Assembly: GCA_021735725.1 (NCBI GenBank)
Contig: JAIPGS010000005.1
Coordinates: forward strand, 1 to 20,217
Direction of reading: 5' to 3'
Length of the DNA: 20,217 nt
Origin: Candidatus Babeliales bacterium
GTDB lineage: Bacteria; Babelota; Babeliae; Babelales; CAIQNR01
Positions 8,262 to 16,142 of the stretch are shown piece after piece (position 1 is the first letter of the stretch; each line of letters opens with the position of its first letter). Made by a program: the position numbers and the translations under genes. The notes below the pieces were generated by a model, which was given only the letters and a program-made list of their open reading frames with translations, did no database searches and had not been told where the DNA came from.

Positions 8262-9719
8262 TTAAAAATTAATACCCAAAGAAGACCAGAGCATCCAATG
8301 ATGTAGTGTTGCGTTGCTTGATCCAAAAGTATAACTTGTTCCTGCATTACAAGAAAAAACGCGTTCTTCTTTTTCCCACGCTTTGCTGATTGAAGCAAAG
8401 AATGTATGTGCTGTATTTCCAGGAACAGCTGCTGAATCTAAATTAAGTTCATGCTCCCGAATTGGAGAGAATGTTGTGCCACCGGCACCTGTAAACACTT
8501 CTTGTTCTGAGTTAATTCCACGTGATGGACTGGTAGAGTTAGTTCCTTCTAAATCTGAAATAGCAGGATTAGTCCATGCTTCTTTGAGTGCAATTGTTTC
8601 TGCTGATTGAATGCGCGCACGGTATCCAAGATTAATATCAAAAGCATTTCTTATGATATGTAATTGCCATTCATGATTATGAGTAAAATGAGGAGATACT
8701 GAAACTTTTTTTGTAGTAAGATTTATTCCAAAAGTAGCTGTTGTTACAGTCATGTCGGCAGTTGTTGCATACATTGCAAGGTAACGGCCCCATGGTTTTC
8801 CGCCTGGGTCTATTGAGCGCACTTGTGTATTAGAAAATCGATATTCTGTATTCCATTGCCCACTTAAAAAAATAATGCTTTCATCTGTTTCCCGTACTTT
8901 TGTTCCAAAATGTGCTCCAGAAAATAATGCAAAATGACCGCCATTACCAACAATAGGTTCAAAGAGGTATTGTGATTCTGCTTTGTTTCCTGTTGGAAGT
9001 GATGCTCCTACATATGGTTGCACATAAAAATCAGTGGTACGTTTCCAATTTTTTCCAACAGTGACGCGAACTTCAGCAGCCCTTACTTTTGATTTTTTTC
9101 CATCAATTTTACCATAAAGAAGAGCGGATTGTTTAAGAGCATCTTTCATAGAGCCAACTGCAGTTGTTGAATTGGTAAAAGTAAGAGTAGATGCTCCTGC
9201 AAGTGCTCCCCCATCAGGAGTTTCAATTTTTTCGTCAATGTTCATATTTGTTTTAATGTAGTGCACAGGAATAGAAACTGATGCCCAATATTTGGTACAT
9301 CGCTGAAAAAATAAATTAAATTCAGCCCCTACAACAGACCATTGTGGTTTAAAGGTAATGACACTATGAAAAGTGGCAGTGGCTGTTTCAAGATTGAAGT
9401 TGTTTCCTAAAATATCTTGGTTGCCAAAAACATCGACAGATCCTCCTGTGTTGTTTTTTACAATGAACGAATCTTTATCAAATGGTCCAAAATATTTATT
9501 GAGCCCTTTTGAATCATTTGAAGCGCCTCCAAAAACAGAAACAGAAAGTTTTTTTTGATTTCCCAGAGGAACTTCCTTGTTGTGCCAAAAATCTTGATAA
9601 CGATCTATTTGTGGGATAAAAAGATTATCAGTAGCTAAAAAACTGTGGCTCACGTGATTTGTTGCGCGCATCTGTGTGGCGCACGAAAAGAGTAAAATGA
9701 TAAAAAATTTTTTATTCAT
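8262..9719 (-). CDS. Exported beta-barrel outer-membrane protein, unknown function
   Basis: 485 aa. A signal peptide MNKKFFIILLFSCATQMRA is followed by a mature chain rich in short alternating polar/hydrophobic strands and ending SSLGINF, with the terminal Phe typical of BamA-assembled barrels. Landmarks are GAEFNLFFQR (131-140), PTGNK (242-246) after VQPYVGAS, and IVGNGGHF (256-263). I recognise no named family. The 413-aa protein at 12902-14143 has the same landmarks in the same order and the same type of C-terminus, so the two are probably distant paralogues. The start is ATG at 9719-9717, with AGGAGA about 8 nt upstream. The promoter is at 9827-9855 and the terminator at 8209-8242, making it monocistronic. 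Function (porin, adhesin or transporter) cannot be set. Confidence 0.85.
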   Translation of the reverse strand: MNKKFFIILLFSCATQMRATNHVSHSFLATDNLFIPQIDRYQDFWHNKEVPLGNQKKLSVSVFGGASNDSKGLNKYFGPFDKDSFIVKNNTGGSVDVFGNQDILGNNFNLETATATFHSVITFKPQWSVVGAEFNLFFQRCTKYWASVSIPVHYIKTNMNIDEKIETPDGGALAGASTLTFTNSTTAVGSMKDALKQSALLYGKIDGKKSKVRAAEVRVTVGKNWKRTTDFYVQPYVGASLPTGNKAESQYLFEPIVGNGGHFALFSGAHFGTKVRETDESIIFLSGQWNTEYRFSNTQVRSIDPGGKPWGRYLAMYATTADMTVTTATFGINLTTKKVSVSPHFTHNHEWQLHIIRNAFDINLGYRARIQSAETIALKEAWTNPAISDLEGTNSTSPSRGINSEQEVFTGAGGTTFSPIREHELNLDSAAVPGNTAHTFFASISKAWEKEERVFSCNAGTSYTFGSSNATLHHWMLWSSLGINF

Positions 9720-9826
9720 GGGGGTTCTCCTGTTTTCATGAAAATAAAATACATATATTTTTGAATAATTTGTTACACGGGCCCTTTATTTTTTATTGTT
9801 GTAAGGTTTGTTGATAGTACTTAGAT

Positions 9827-9855
9827 AGATAATAATTTTTCAAGAAAAGAGTCAA
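9827..9855 (-). promoter_or_regulatory. Probable promoter of the 485-aa outer-membrane protein gene
   Basis: On the minus strand TTGACT (9855-9850) and TTATCT (9832-9827) are 17 nt apart, about 108 nt before the ATG. The -35 is near-perfect; the -10 is weak. It lies beside the possible promoter of the divergent 974-aa gene. Confidence 0.45.
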
Positions 9856-9890
9856 TTTTTACTTTATTGAAGTAGCGATTTTTTCATTTT

Positions 9891-9900
9891 TGCTTATACT
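9891..9900 (+). promoter_or_regulatory. Possible -10 region for the 974-aa surface protein gene
   Basis: TGCTTATACT, a TG-bearing -10 (TATACT at 9895-9900), lies about 50 nt before the ATG. There is no -35 at the usual 16-18 nt; TTGAAG at 9867-9872 is 22 nt away. It is a weak candidate in an AT-rich gap. Confidence 0.35.
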
Positions 9901-9950
9901 TGGCAGAGATATAAAAAAAAAGATGTTTAATAAGTAAGGAAAGAGATAGT

Positions 9951-12875
9951 ATGACAACACAAAGAATAACTTTCACAATTCTCTTGTTGTGGAGCATCAC
10001 ACAGAGTTTTGATGTACATGCTGCAAAATTATTAGGGGGCGATGTAACAACAGCAAACCCTACCACAAGTTTTTCATTCGATTTACTGGCACAAAAGGGA
10101 TTCGATTCAGTTTCAGAAATTTTTTATGTTGCAGCTGCAGCAGATACTCCTGGAGCAGATGACAATGTTGATAAATTTTCAATCGCAGGAGTTCCAAGCG
10201 GAGGGACAGCGTTTACAGCTGCAGCACCAGCAACTGCGACAGTAAATGGAGTGGCAGGAGCTGCAAATCCATTGTATGGGCAAGGGATTTCATTTTTAGG
10301 TATGGCAAATAATACTCCCGCAGTTGTTAAACTGGGAGAGCCTACTAATGTATATTGGATTACTTCTGCCCTTGGCGCATCGACACAAACAATTTTAAAA
10401 ACAACAGATGTTAAAGATGCAACCCCAAACACAACTGCACAAGTTGAACATGTAACAGGAGTGGGGAACAATACTGTTGTTGCAGCAGTTAGCCCAAATG
10501 GTGGAGCTTTTGGAGCAACAAGTTCAGGAATTGCTGTTTTATTAAAAAATGCAGCAGGAACTGCGCTTGAACAAGTAGCAGCTGTTAATGAAAATGATAC
10601 TGTAAAAGCAGTTCCTATTGATTTAACAACTGCAACGGGGGTTTTGGCTATTGCAAATGATGTTGTGGTAGGGCCAACTGTTGATATGTATTGGGATGTT
10701 CCTCTTCAAAGGTTATATGTTGCATTGCAAGTAACGGGAGCAGGAGCAGATGGCGATGGGGCTCGATCAATTATGGTTGGCCATTTTGAAGCAAATAAAT
10801 TAATTTTCAATAAAATAGCAGCAGATGCCGCTTTTGAGGCAGGGCTTGGAACACAAGTTGTCGGGGCTAAAAGAAATGGTCCAGGGGACGGAGTTGATGT
10901 TCAGGCGCATAAAGTCCGCGTGCTTCATTCTTCACAAGGACCAAGCTATTTAATTGTTTTGGGGCATGCTGGAGGAGAAAATCAACAAACAACGGTTAAT
11001 TGTCTTGCTCTTGTTGATAAAAGTAAAGACCCGGATTTTGCAACAACATGGAGAACAGATACAACACATGGAACGTTGGCAAGTAAAATAGATGAAACAA
11101 CTTCTTATTTTGTTAATACAATAATGGGAAAACCAAAAGTATTTAGTGGTAAAACATTTACAACAGCGGCAACGGAAGGAACTTTATTAAACACTGCTGT
11201 TGCTGCAGATGCACTAAGAGTAAATGTTGGGGGTGGATTAATTCCTAATCTTGGAAACATTCAAGATGTTCAAGTGTATAAAGATACGGTTTTTGTTCAT
11301 GCTGCAAAAGACGCAACAGAAGAAGCTGGAATTTTTTATTCACAAGCATTGTTTGATCAAAGTGGTGTAATTAAAGGATGGACAGCATGGCAACGTGTGA
11401 TTCATCCAAAAAATGGAGATGTTGGATTGCATGCTTTTGCATACGCCCCTATTTTAGGAAACTTTTTTACAATTGGTGGGGTAACAGCGACAGATTATGA
11501 CATTGTTAATCTTACTCAATGGGGAAGTAGTGATAATGACGATCTTCTTGGCGGAACAGCAGCTGATGCTTCTGTTGGTTTAATTTCACAATTAAATTCA
11601 GAATTTTCTGATAATGGTGGGATTTTTGGATTATTTGATTTTCCCAATGGAACAGCAACAAGTGCTTTTGTTACAACAGATGGTTCCAAAACTGCAATGA
11701 TGGTTGCAACAGGATATAAAAAAGTTGTGATGGCTTTGACAATGAGTAATACTGGTGCAACTTATGTGCCATTTACTGGTGATTTTAGTAATGATAAAAA
11801 AACATATACAGGTGGCTCAATAACAGCAGGTGAATTAGATGGAACCGATACTGTTATGATTTCTCTTTCAGGCGGCTCTCTTGATGCTCTTGAAGCAATT
11901 ACGTGTGCAGAAATTGTAGTAGAAAATGATGGGGGAGACGATGATGGAACTTATTTTGTTGTTGGAGGAACTAAAGGACTTGCTGTATTGCGTCAGGCAA
12001 CAAATTTTTATAGTTGGCCTGATACAGGATTGACTTCTTTTTTCCAAAATATTGATGGCGAGCTAAACACTTTTGTAGAACTTGGTAATTACACAAATGT
12101 AAGAAAATTATGGGGTGATGGTGCTAATTTATATGTTATGACAGATAAACAATTAGATAGAATTCCTGTAAACACATTAGATGAAACCATCACAGCAACG
12201 CCGATTGCAACACTTGCAACTTTAGGATTAAGTGATGATGATAGTTTTTCTGATTGTGCAATTTCAGGAAAATGTGGAGTTATCGGAACGAATAAAGGAT
12301 TATTTAGAGTTGCCAATGGATCGGATATTACAGGAACGCCAACATGGACTAAATTTAATTTTCCTGGAACAGATGATAGAACTATTAAACAAATTTATGT
12401 AATTTCTCCAACTGCACTTAAAGAAGCATTTGCAACTACAGGAAGCGGGGGGCAATTGTATGTGCTTGAAAGTTCTCTTGGGCTTGAACAATCTCATATT
12501 CATATTTTTGATGTTGCTAATGTTGCAGCTGGCAATATTGATAATGCTACTTTTGAATTGGTAAGCAATGTGTTTGTACAAGATATATCAGATACATCTG
12601 TTACCAGCCCTTATTTTTCGGCTGGATATTCTTGGAATCATTTTACAACTGATGGAGCTTTTTTAACAAGTGCTGAGCCGGCAAAAAATGGAGTTGCCGC
12701 AAAGTTTACACGGGTTCCTTTGTTGGTTCAGGGTGGTTCAATCTTTAATAAATCAGGGGAAAAGCCAATAGATTTTGGAGTTTCAAATGCAGGCATTATT
12801 CGAGGGATGATAAGAAATTCATCGCTTGGTTCATGGATGGTATATGGTGATTTTGGTGTACGGGTTCATGAATAA
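9951..12875 (+). CDS. Large exported surface protein, beta-propeller-like, unknown function
   Basis: 974 aa with a signal peptide (MTTQRITFTILLLWSITQS, likely cut after VHA at 24). The mature protein is rich in Ala, Thr, Gly, Val and Asp, with very few Cys. From about 660 to 850 there are blade-like beta units: TYFVVGGTKGLAVLR, NLYVMTDKQLDRIP, GVIGTNKGLFRV, GQLYVLESS. These resemble propeller blades, but I cannot assign a Pfam family by eye. There is no transmembrane segment after the signal, no LPXTG and no autotransporter barrel. The C-terminus (YGDFGVRVHE) does not look like a barrel end, so it is probably periplasmic, secreted or surface-held. Its ATG is preceded by AAGGAAAGAG. The 413-aa barrel gene follows after 26 nt, so the pair is an operon. 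It could be a substrate of the nearby type II secretion system; that is inference only. Confidence 0.75.
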   Translation: MTTQRITFTILLLWSITQSFDVHAAKLLGGDVTTANPTTSFSFDLLAQKGFDSVSEIFYVAAAADTPGADDNVDKFSIAGVPSGGTAFTAAAPATATVNGVAGAANPLYGQGISFLGMANNTPAVVKLGEPTNVYWITSALGASTQTILKTTDVKDATPNTTAQVEHVTGVGNNTVVAAVSPNGGAFGATSSGIAVLLKNAAGTALEQVAAVNENDTVKAVPIDLTTATGVLAIANDVVVGPTVDMYWDVPLQRLYVALQVTGAGADGDGARSIMVGHFEANKLIFNKIAADAAFEAGLGTQVVGAKRNGPGDGVDVQAHKVRVLHSSQGPSYLIVLGHAGGENQQTTVNCLALVDKSKDPDFATTWRTDTTHGTLASKIDETTSYFVNTIMGKPKVFSGKTFTTAATEGTLLNTAVAADALRVNVGGGLIPNLGNIQDVQVYKDTVFVHAAKDATEEAGIFYSQALFDQSGVIKGWTAWQRVIHPKNGDVGLHAFAYAPILGNFFTIGGVTATDYDIVNLTQWGSSDNDDLLGGTAADASVGLISQLNSEFSDNGGIFGLFDFPNGTATSAFVTTDGSKTAMMVATGYKKVVMALTMSNTGATYVPFTGDFSNDKKTYTGGSITAGELDGTDTVMISLSGGSLDALEAITCAEIVVENDGGDDDGTYFVVGGTKGLAVLRQATNFYSWPDTGLTSFFQNIDGELNTFVELGNYTNVRKLWGDGANLYVMTDKQLDRIPVNTLDETITATPIATLATLGLSDDDSFSDCAISGKCGVIGTNKGLFRVANGSDITGTPTWTKFNFPGTDDRTIKQIYVISPTALKEAFATTGSGGQLYVLESSLGLEQSHIHIFDVANVAAGNIDNATFELVSNVFVQDISDTSVTSPYFSAGYSWNHFTTDGAFLTSAEPAKNGVAAKFTRVPLLVQGGSIFNKSGEKPIDFGVSNAGIIRGMIRNSSLGSWMVYGDFGVRVHE

Positions 12876-12901
12876 ATTAAGAAATAAAAAAGGTTTACAT
12901 A

Positions 12902-14143
12902 ATGAAAAATAATAACATTATTGCACTTGCATTGTTGTGGTCAACAGCATTATGTGCAACTTCTCCGCTTGATTTTTTACGTCCTTATGATGTGAATTTA
13001 AAACCATCACATTGGGATGAACAAAAATTACAATTTTCTAGTATGGCATTATATGGCGTAACAACTCATGCTTATAATGGGAATGCTGAAAATGTTTCTC
13101 CTTTACGGTATTTGCATGCAAAGCAAGATGCAATTGGAATGTTAAAAGGATTTATACAAGGAACTACGCAAAATGCTGTTCTTGAATCTCTTTTAGGTCC
13201 AAATGAAGATGGCATTTTAGGGCAATTTACTGTGACAGGGGATTTTAGAATCACACACAGTTTTTTATGGGGAGCTCGCTATAATTTTGAAAATAATTTT
13301 TGGGTTGGCGTTTTTCTTCCTGCTTATAATGCACGTTTAAAAAATGTTGCATGGACTAATCTTACTCAAAATATTACTCCTGAAGATGCGCTTGTAAGAA
13401 CAAATATTACAGATTCATTTCATGAAAATGTAGCTGCTCTTGGGCAAGGTTTAAATTTAAAAGATTGGGAAAAAACAGGGCTGGGAGATCTGAGTGTAAT
13501 TGGTGGGTGGAGTGGTAAATTTATACAATACAAACCATGGCTTAAACGAGTTGATACAACTATTAAAGCAGGATTTACTTTTCCGACTGGTGAAAAAAAA
13601 GATGAAGACAAAATTATGTCGGTAGCTTTTGGAAATGATGGTACTGTGGGGATTGTTGTGGGAGCAGGACTTGATATGAATTTAAAACATTGGTGTGATG
13701 CAGGTGTTGAAGTTGAATTTATGCATACTTTTAATAATACTCGTGAACGTAGAATTAAAACGCACTCACAACAAACAGAACTGCTTCTTCTTAAAAAAAC
13801 TGCCGTGAATGTTGATCATGGATTTATGCAAAAATTTAATTTATATGTTGAACCACAAATTTTTAAAGGCTTTTCTGTACGACTTGCATATCAACATATA
13901 AAACAAGGTGGATCAACATTATATGTTGTTTCTAATGATTATTCTTCAACAACAGCAAATACAGCAGAAAGTATTAAAGAATGGACAACACACAATGTTA
14001 TTCTTCAAGCAAAATATGATAGAGCAACAGAAGAAAATAATAAATATAAACCTCAATTAAATGTTTATTACAATCGTCCTTTTAATGGGAGACGTTCTGT
14101 GCAAACAGGCTCTCTTGGTTGTGGAATAACATTTAATTTTTAA
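12902..14143 (+). CDS. Exported beta-barrel outer-membrane protein, paralogue-like to the 485-aa protein
   Basis: 413 aa with a signal peptide MKNNNIIALALLWSTALCA and a C-terminus GCGITFNF ending in Phe, as in outer-membrane barrels. Landmarks are GARYNFENNFWVGVFLPA (124-141), LGDLSVIGGWSG (194-205), FTFPTGEK (225-232) and FGNDG (243-247). The order of GxxFN/GxRYN, PTGxK and GN(D/G)G, and the chain ending, match the 485-aa protein encoded at 8262-9719. No named family is recognised. It lies 26 nt after the 974-aa surface protein gene in the same transcript, so it may anchor, export or work with that protein. A short AAAAAAGG stretch about 9 nt before the ATG is the only ribosome-site candidate. 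A strong hairpin at 14252-14297 follows. Confidence 0.83.
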   Translation: MKNNNIIALALLWSTALCATSPLDFLRPYDVNLKPSHWDEQKLQFSSMALYGVTTHAYNGNAENVSPLRYLHAKQDAIGMLKGFIQGTTQNAVLESLLGPNEDGILGQFTVTGDFRITHSFLWGARYNFENNFWVGVFLPAYNARLKNVAWTNLTQNITPEDALVRTNITDSFHENVAALGQGLNLKDWEKTGLGDLSVIGGWSGKFIQYKPWLKRVDTTIKAGFTFPTGEKKDEDKIMSVAFGNDGTVGIVVGAGLDMNLKHWCDAGVEVEFMHTFNNTRERRIKTHSQQTELLLLKKTAVNVDHGFMQKFNLYVEPQIFKGFSVRLAYQHIKQGGSTLYVVSNDYSSTTANTAESIKEWTTHNVILQAKYDRATEENNKYKPQLNVYYNRPFNGRRSVQTGSLGCGITFNF

Positions 14144-14251
14144 TACATATTAAAGCTTATCCAAAAAATATAAATACGTGAAAACTCAGTCTGGTTGAGT
14201 TATATTAATCAACTTTTTAGGGCAATATTATTTTTCTGATAAGCTCTTAAG

Positions 14252-14297
14252 TTAAAAAAAAAGACTTTAGAAAATCATCTAAAGTCTTTTTTTTTAA
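14252..14297. terminator. Strong bidirectional intrinsic terminator
   Basis: A perfect 20-bp inverted repeat: 14252-14271 (TTAAAAAAAAAGACTTTAGA) and 14278-14297, with loop AAATCA. Each arm carries a nine-base A or T run, so it works as stem plus U-tract in both directions. It lies between two convergent genes and can end both the 413-aa barrel gene (plus) and the 147-aa protein gene (minus). Confidence 0.88.
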
Positions 14298-14305
14298 CAG
14301 AGTAC

Positions 14306-14749
14306 TTATTCAGTTAGTGCGTTATCAAGTTCATTTAAACCAAGAGCAGTTGTGTTCATAGCATAAAGTGTTACAAGTGCTGCACTGAAAGCTTTAAATC
14401 TATCATGAGCTTGTTTTTGTGTGATGTATCCAGCTGTTAAAGCAGCACCAATTTGTGCCCAATGATTGGTTAATACTTTAATAGTAACAGAAAGAGGCTT
14501 GTCACTATTTAAATGATGTTTAACAGTATATTGAGTAAGCTCATCATAAAATTCAGCAAAAGCTAACCCACATACTTGCCACCATTCAGCTCCAAGAGCA
14601 GTAAGAGGTGCTAATTTGATTGCATCTTTTACCATGCTTATTTTGTCACGAGCAAATTTTTTACAAGGGTGAACATCTTTTTTTTCTGAAGCAGATGCGT
14701 TTCCTAAAGTTGTAAGTAAGAGAAGAGAAAAAAGTAACTGTTTTTTCAT
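14306..14749 (-). CDS. Small exported helical protein, unknown function
   Basis: 147 aa. The signal peptide MKKQLLFSLLLLTTLGNASA is clear. The mature part looks mainly helical, with alternating hydrophobic patches (APLTALGAEWWQVCGLAFAEFYDEL) and exactly two Cys (29 and 60), which could form a disulfide in the periplasm. No family is recognised. The start is ATG at 14749-14747, with AAGGA 6 nt upstream. It probably has its own promoter: a perfect -35 TTGACA lies at 14829-14824 on the minus strand, though no good -10 follows. Its transcript ends at the hairpin 14252-14297. There is no lipobox, so it is not a lipoprotein. Confidence 0.75.
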   Translation of the reverse strand: MKKQLLFSLLLLTTLGNASASEKKDVHPCKKFARDKISMVKDAIKLAPLTALGAEWWQVCGLAFAEFYDELTQYTVKHHLNSDKPLSVTIKVLTNHWAQIGAALTAGYITQKQAHDRFKAFSAALVTLYAMNTTALGLNELDNALTE

Positions 14750-14844
14750 AAAAATCCTTTTTATAAATTAAAAAAATTATATATATTTATTTCTTTCAGA
14801 GAGACTAAATGAATCATTTTTTTTGTCAATGTAATTAAATTTTT

Positions 14845-15990
14845 TTAAACGACCAGCGGCTTTAAAGAGTGAACCATTTGTTGATCTGAAAAAAGAACTT
14901 TAGTTTTAGTTTCAACAAGTGCCTGAAGAAGACGGTCTTTTTTAGTTTCAAGCCCTTGTTCTTGTTCTTCTGTTTTGATCCATGAAGGAGGATTATTGAG
15001 AAGATCTTTATGAATTGTTGCGATAGTTTTTTCATTAAGAAGTGTTCCTGTAAGTTCTAAAAAGTAGCAATATCGTTCAACAAGACCCCAGTAAAGATCA
15101 TTAAGATCATAAGGATCAGTTATAATGTTTTTTTCATGAAGAAGTGTGATTGCTTTTCCTAAATTTTTAAATGATGTCCATGTATCAAGTTGATCGTAAG
15201 GGGACCATATAACTTTATCTACATTTCCTTCTACAAATCTTAAAATGCTTGATCGGAGTTTGTCTGGTGATGAAACATGAATTTTAACTTTTTCAATAAT
15301 ATCATCTGATATGTCTTCAAAAAAGGCCATGGGGTCTTTTTGTAAAAATGAAAATTTATCTTTAAAACTTGTCCATAAAAGTTTTTTTATATCACTCCAA
15401 AAAAAGAGTTTTTCTTCTTTTGGAAATTGTTGTTCAAGATAAGGAGTTGCTTCAATCAGCATGAGTTCAAGAGCATATGCATTTACAAAAGTGCTTGATT
15501 TTAATTTTTGATGAAAAAGCCGTATTACTCCTTCAAAAAATGTAGTCGGCTGATTTAATTGATTTCCGTAGCGCAAAAATTGTGTAAAGTGTAAAAAATT
15601 ATGGGGTAAAAAATCTCTTCCATATTCCTTACGGTTAAAACTTTGGCTAAAAAATGTTGCAATTCCCGAGTGTGTAAATTCTATTTCAGTTAAAAACAAA
15701 CTTAATTCTTGATCAGCCTTTGTTTTTTGATTTTCAAAATTAAATTGTAGAGATTCTTCTCCCTTTGTATTCTTTGGGCCGTTAGATGTAATGAGGAGGG
15801 GGGGTAATGACTGGTCCGGGTTAGAAAAATCTGCATCAAAATTTTTAATAACTTTTTTTCGACGAATTCTTCGTTCTCTTTTTCTTTTTACTTGATTTTC
15901 TTTTCCTTGTTTAAGTATTTCTTGAGTAAATACTTTTTGAGAAAAAGAAAATGCGGCACAGAGTAAAAAAATAACTATTTTTTTATTCAT
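14845..15990 (-). CDS. Exported protein with basic N-terminal segment, unknown function
   Basis: 381 aa. Signal peptide MNKKIVIFLLCAAFSFSQKVF, then a strongly basic stretch KRKRERRIRRKK (35-46) just after the likely cleavage site. An acidic and polar linker follows, then a helical, aromatic-rich domain (about 95-345) with many Phe, Trp and Leu (LPHNFLHFTQFLRYG, EKLFFWSDIKKLLWTSFKDKF). No named family is recognised. A C7 run in the coding strand (15804-15798) encodes Pro63-Pro64 and is a possible slippage site. The start is ATG at 15990-15988, with GAGAGG about 6 nt upstream. It is divergent from the type II secretion operon and upstream of the 147-aa exported protein gene. Exported location is supported by sequence; the role is unknown. 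Confidence 0.78.
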   Translation of the reverse strand: MNKKIVIFLLCAAFSFSQKVFTQEILKQGKENQVKRKRERRIRRKKVIKNFDADFSNPDQSLPPLLITSNGPKNTKGEESLQFNFENQKTKADQELSLFLTEIEFTHSGIATFFSQSFNRKEYGRDFLPHNFLHFTQFLRYGNQLNQPTTFFEGVIRLFHQKLKSSTFVNAYALELMLIEATPYLEQQFPKEEKLFFWSDIKKLLWTSFKDKFSFLQKDPMAFFEDISDDIIEKVKIHVSSPDKLRSSILRFVEGNVDKVIWSPYDQLDTWTSFKNLGKAITLLHEKNIITDPYDLNDLYWGLVERYCYFLELTGTLLNEKTIATIHKDLLNNPPSWIKTEEQEQGLETKKDRLLQALVETKTKVLFSDQQMVHSLKPLVV

Positions 15991-16142
15991 ATTTGCACCT
16001 CTCTGGGTTAAGGTGGTACATTATGAAAGTAGTTTAACATAAAAAGATAAAAAAAAATAAAGAGATTTGTGTTATTCAGGATTTAGATTTTTCTATTTTT
16101 TAGAAGAATGATGGATTAGAAACAATAGCAAGGGATAGTTTT

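Noticed and set aside
10124..10471. Long antisense frames within the 974-aa gene (also 12300-12581)
   Set aside because: They lie wholly opposite a signal-peptide gene with normal codon pattern and arise from its Ala/Thr-rich codon use.
14183..14217. Additional terminator hairpin after the 413-aa barrel gene
   Set aside because: Short competing stems (AACTCA/TGAGTT and GTTGA/TCAAC) with only a brief T run; the perfect 20-bp hairpin at 14252-14297 explains termination.
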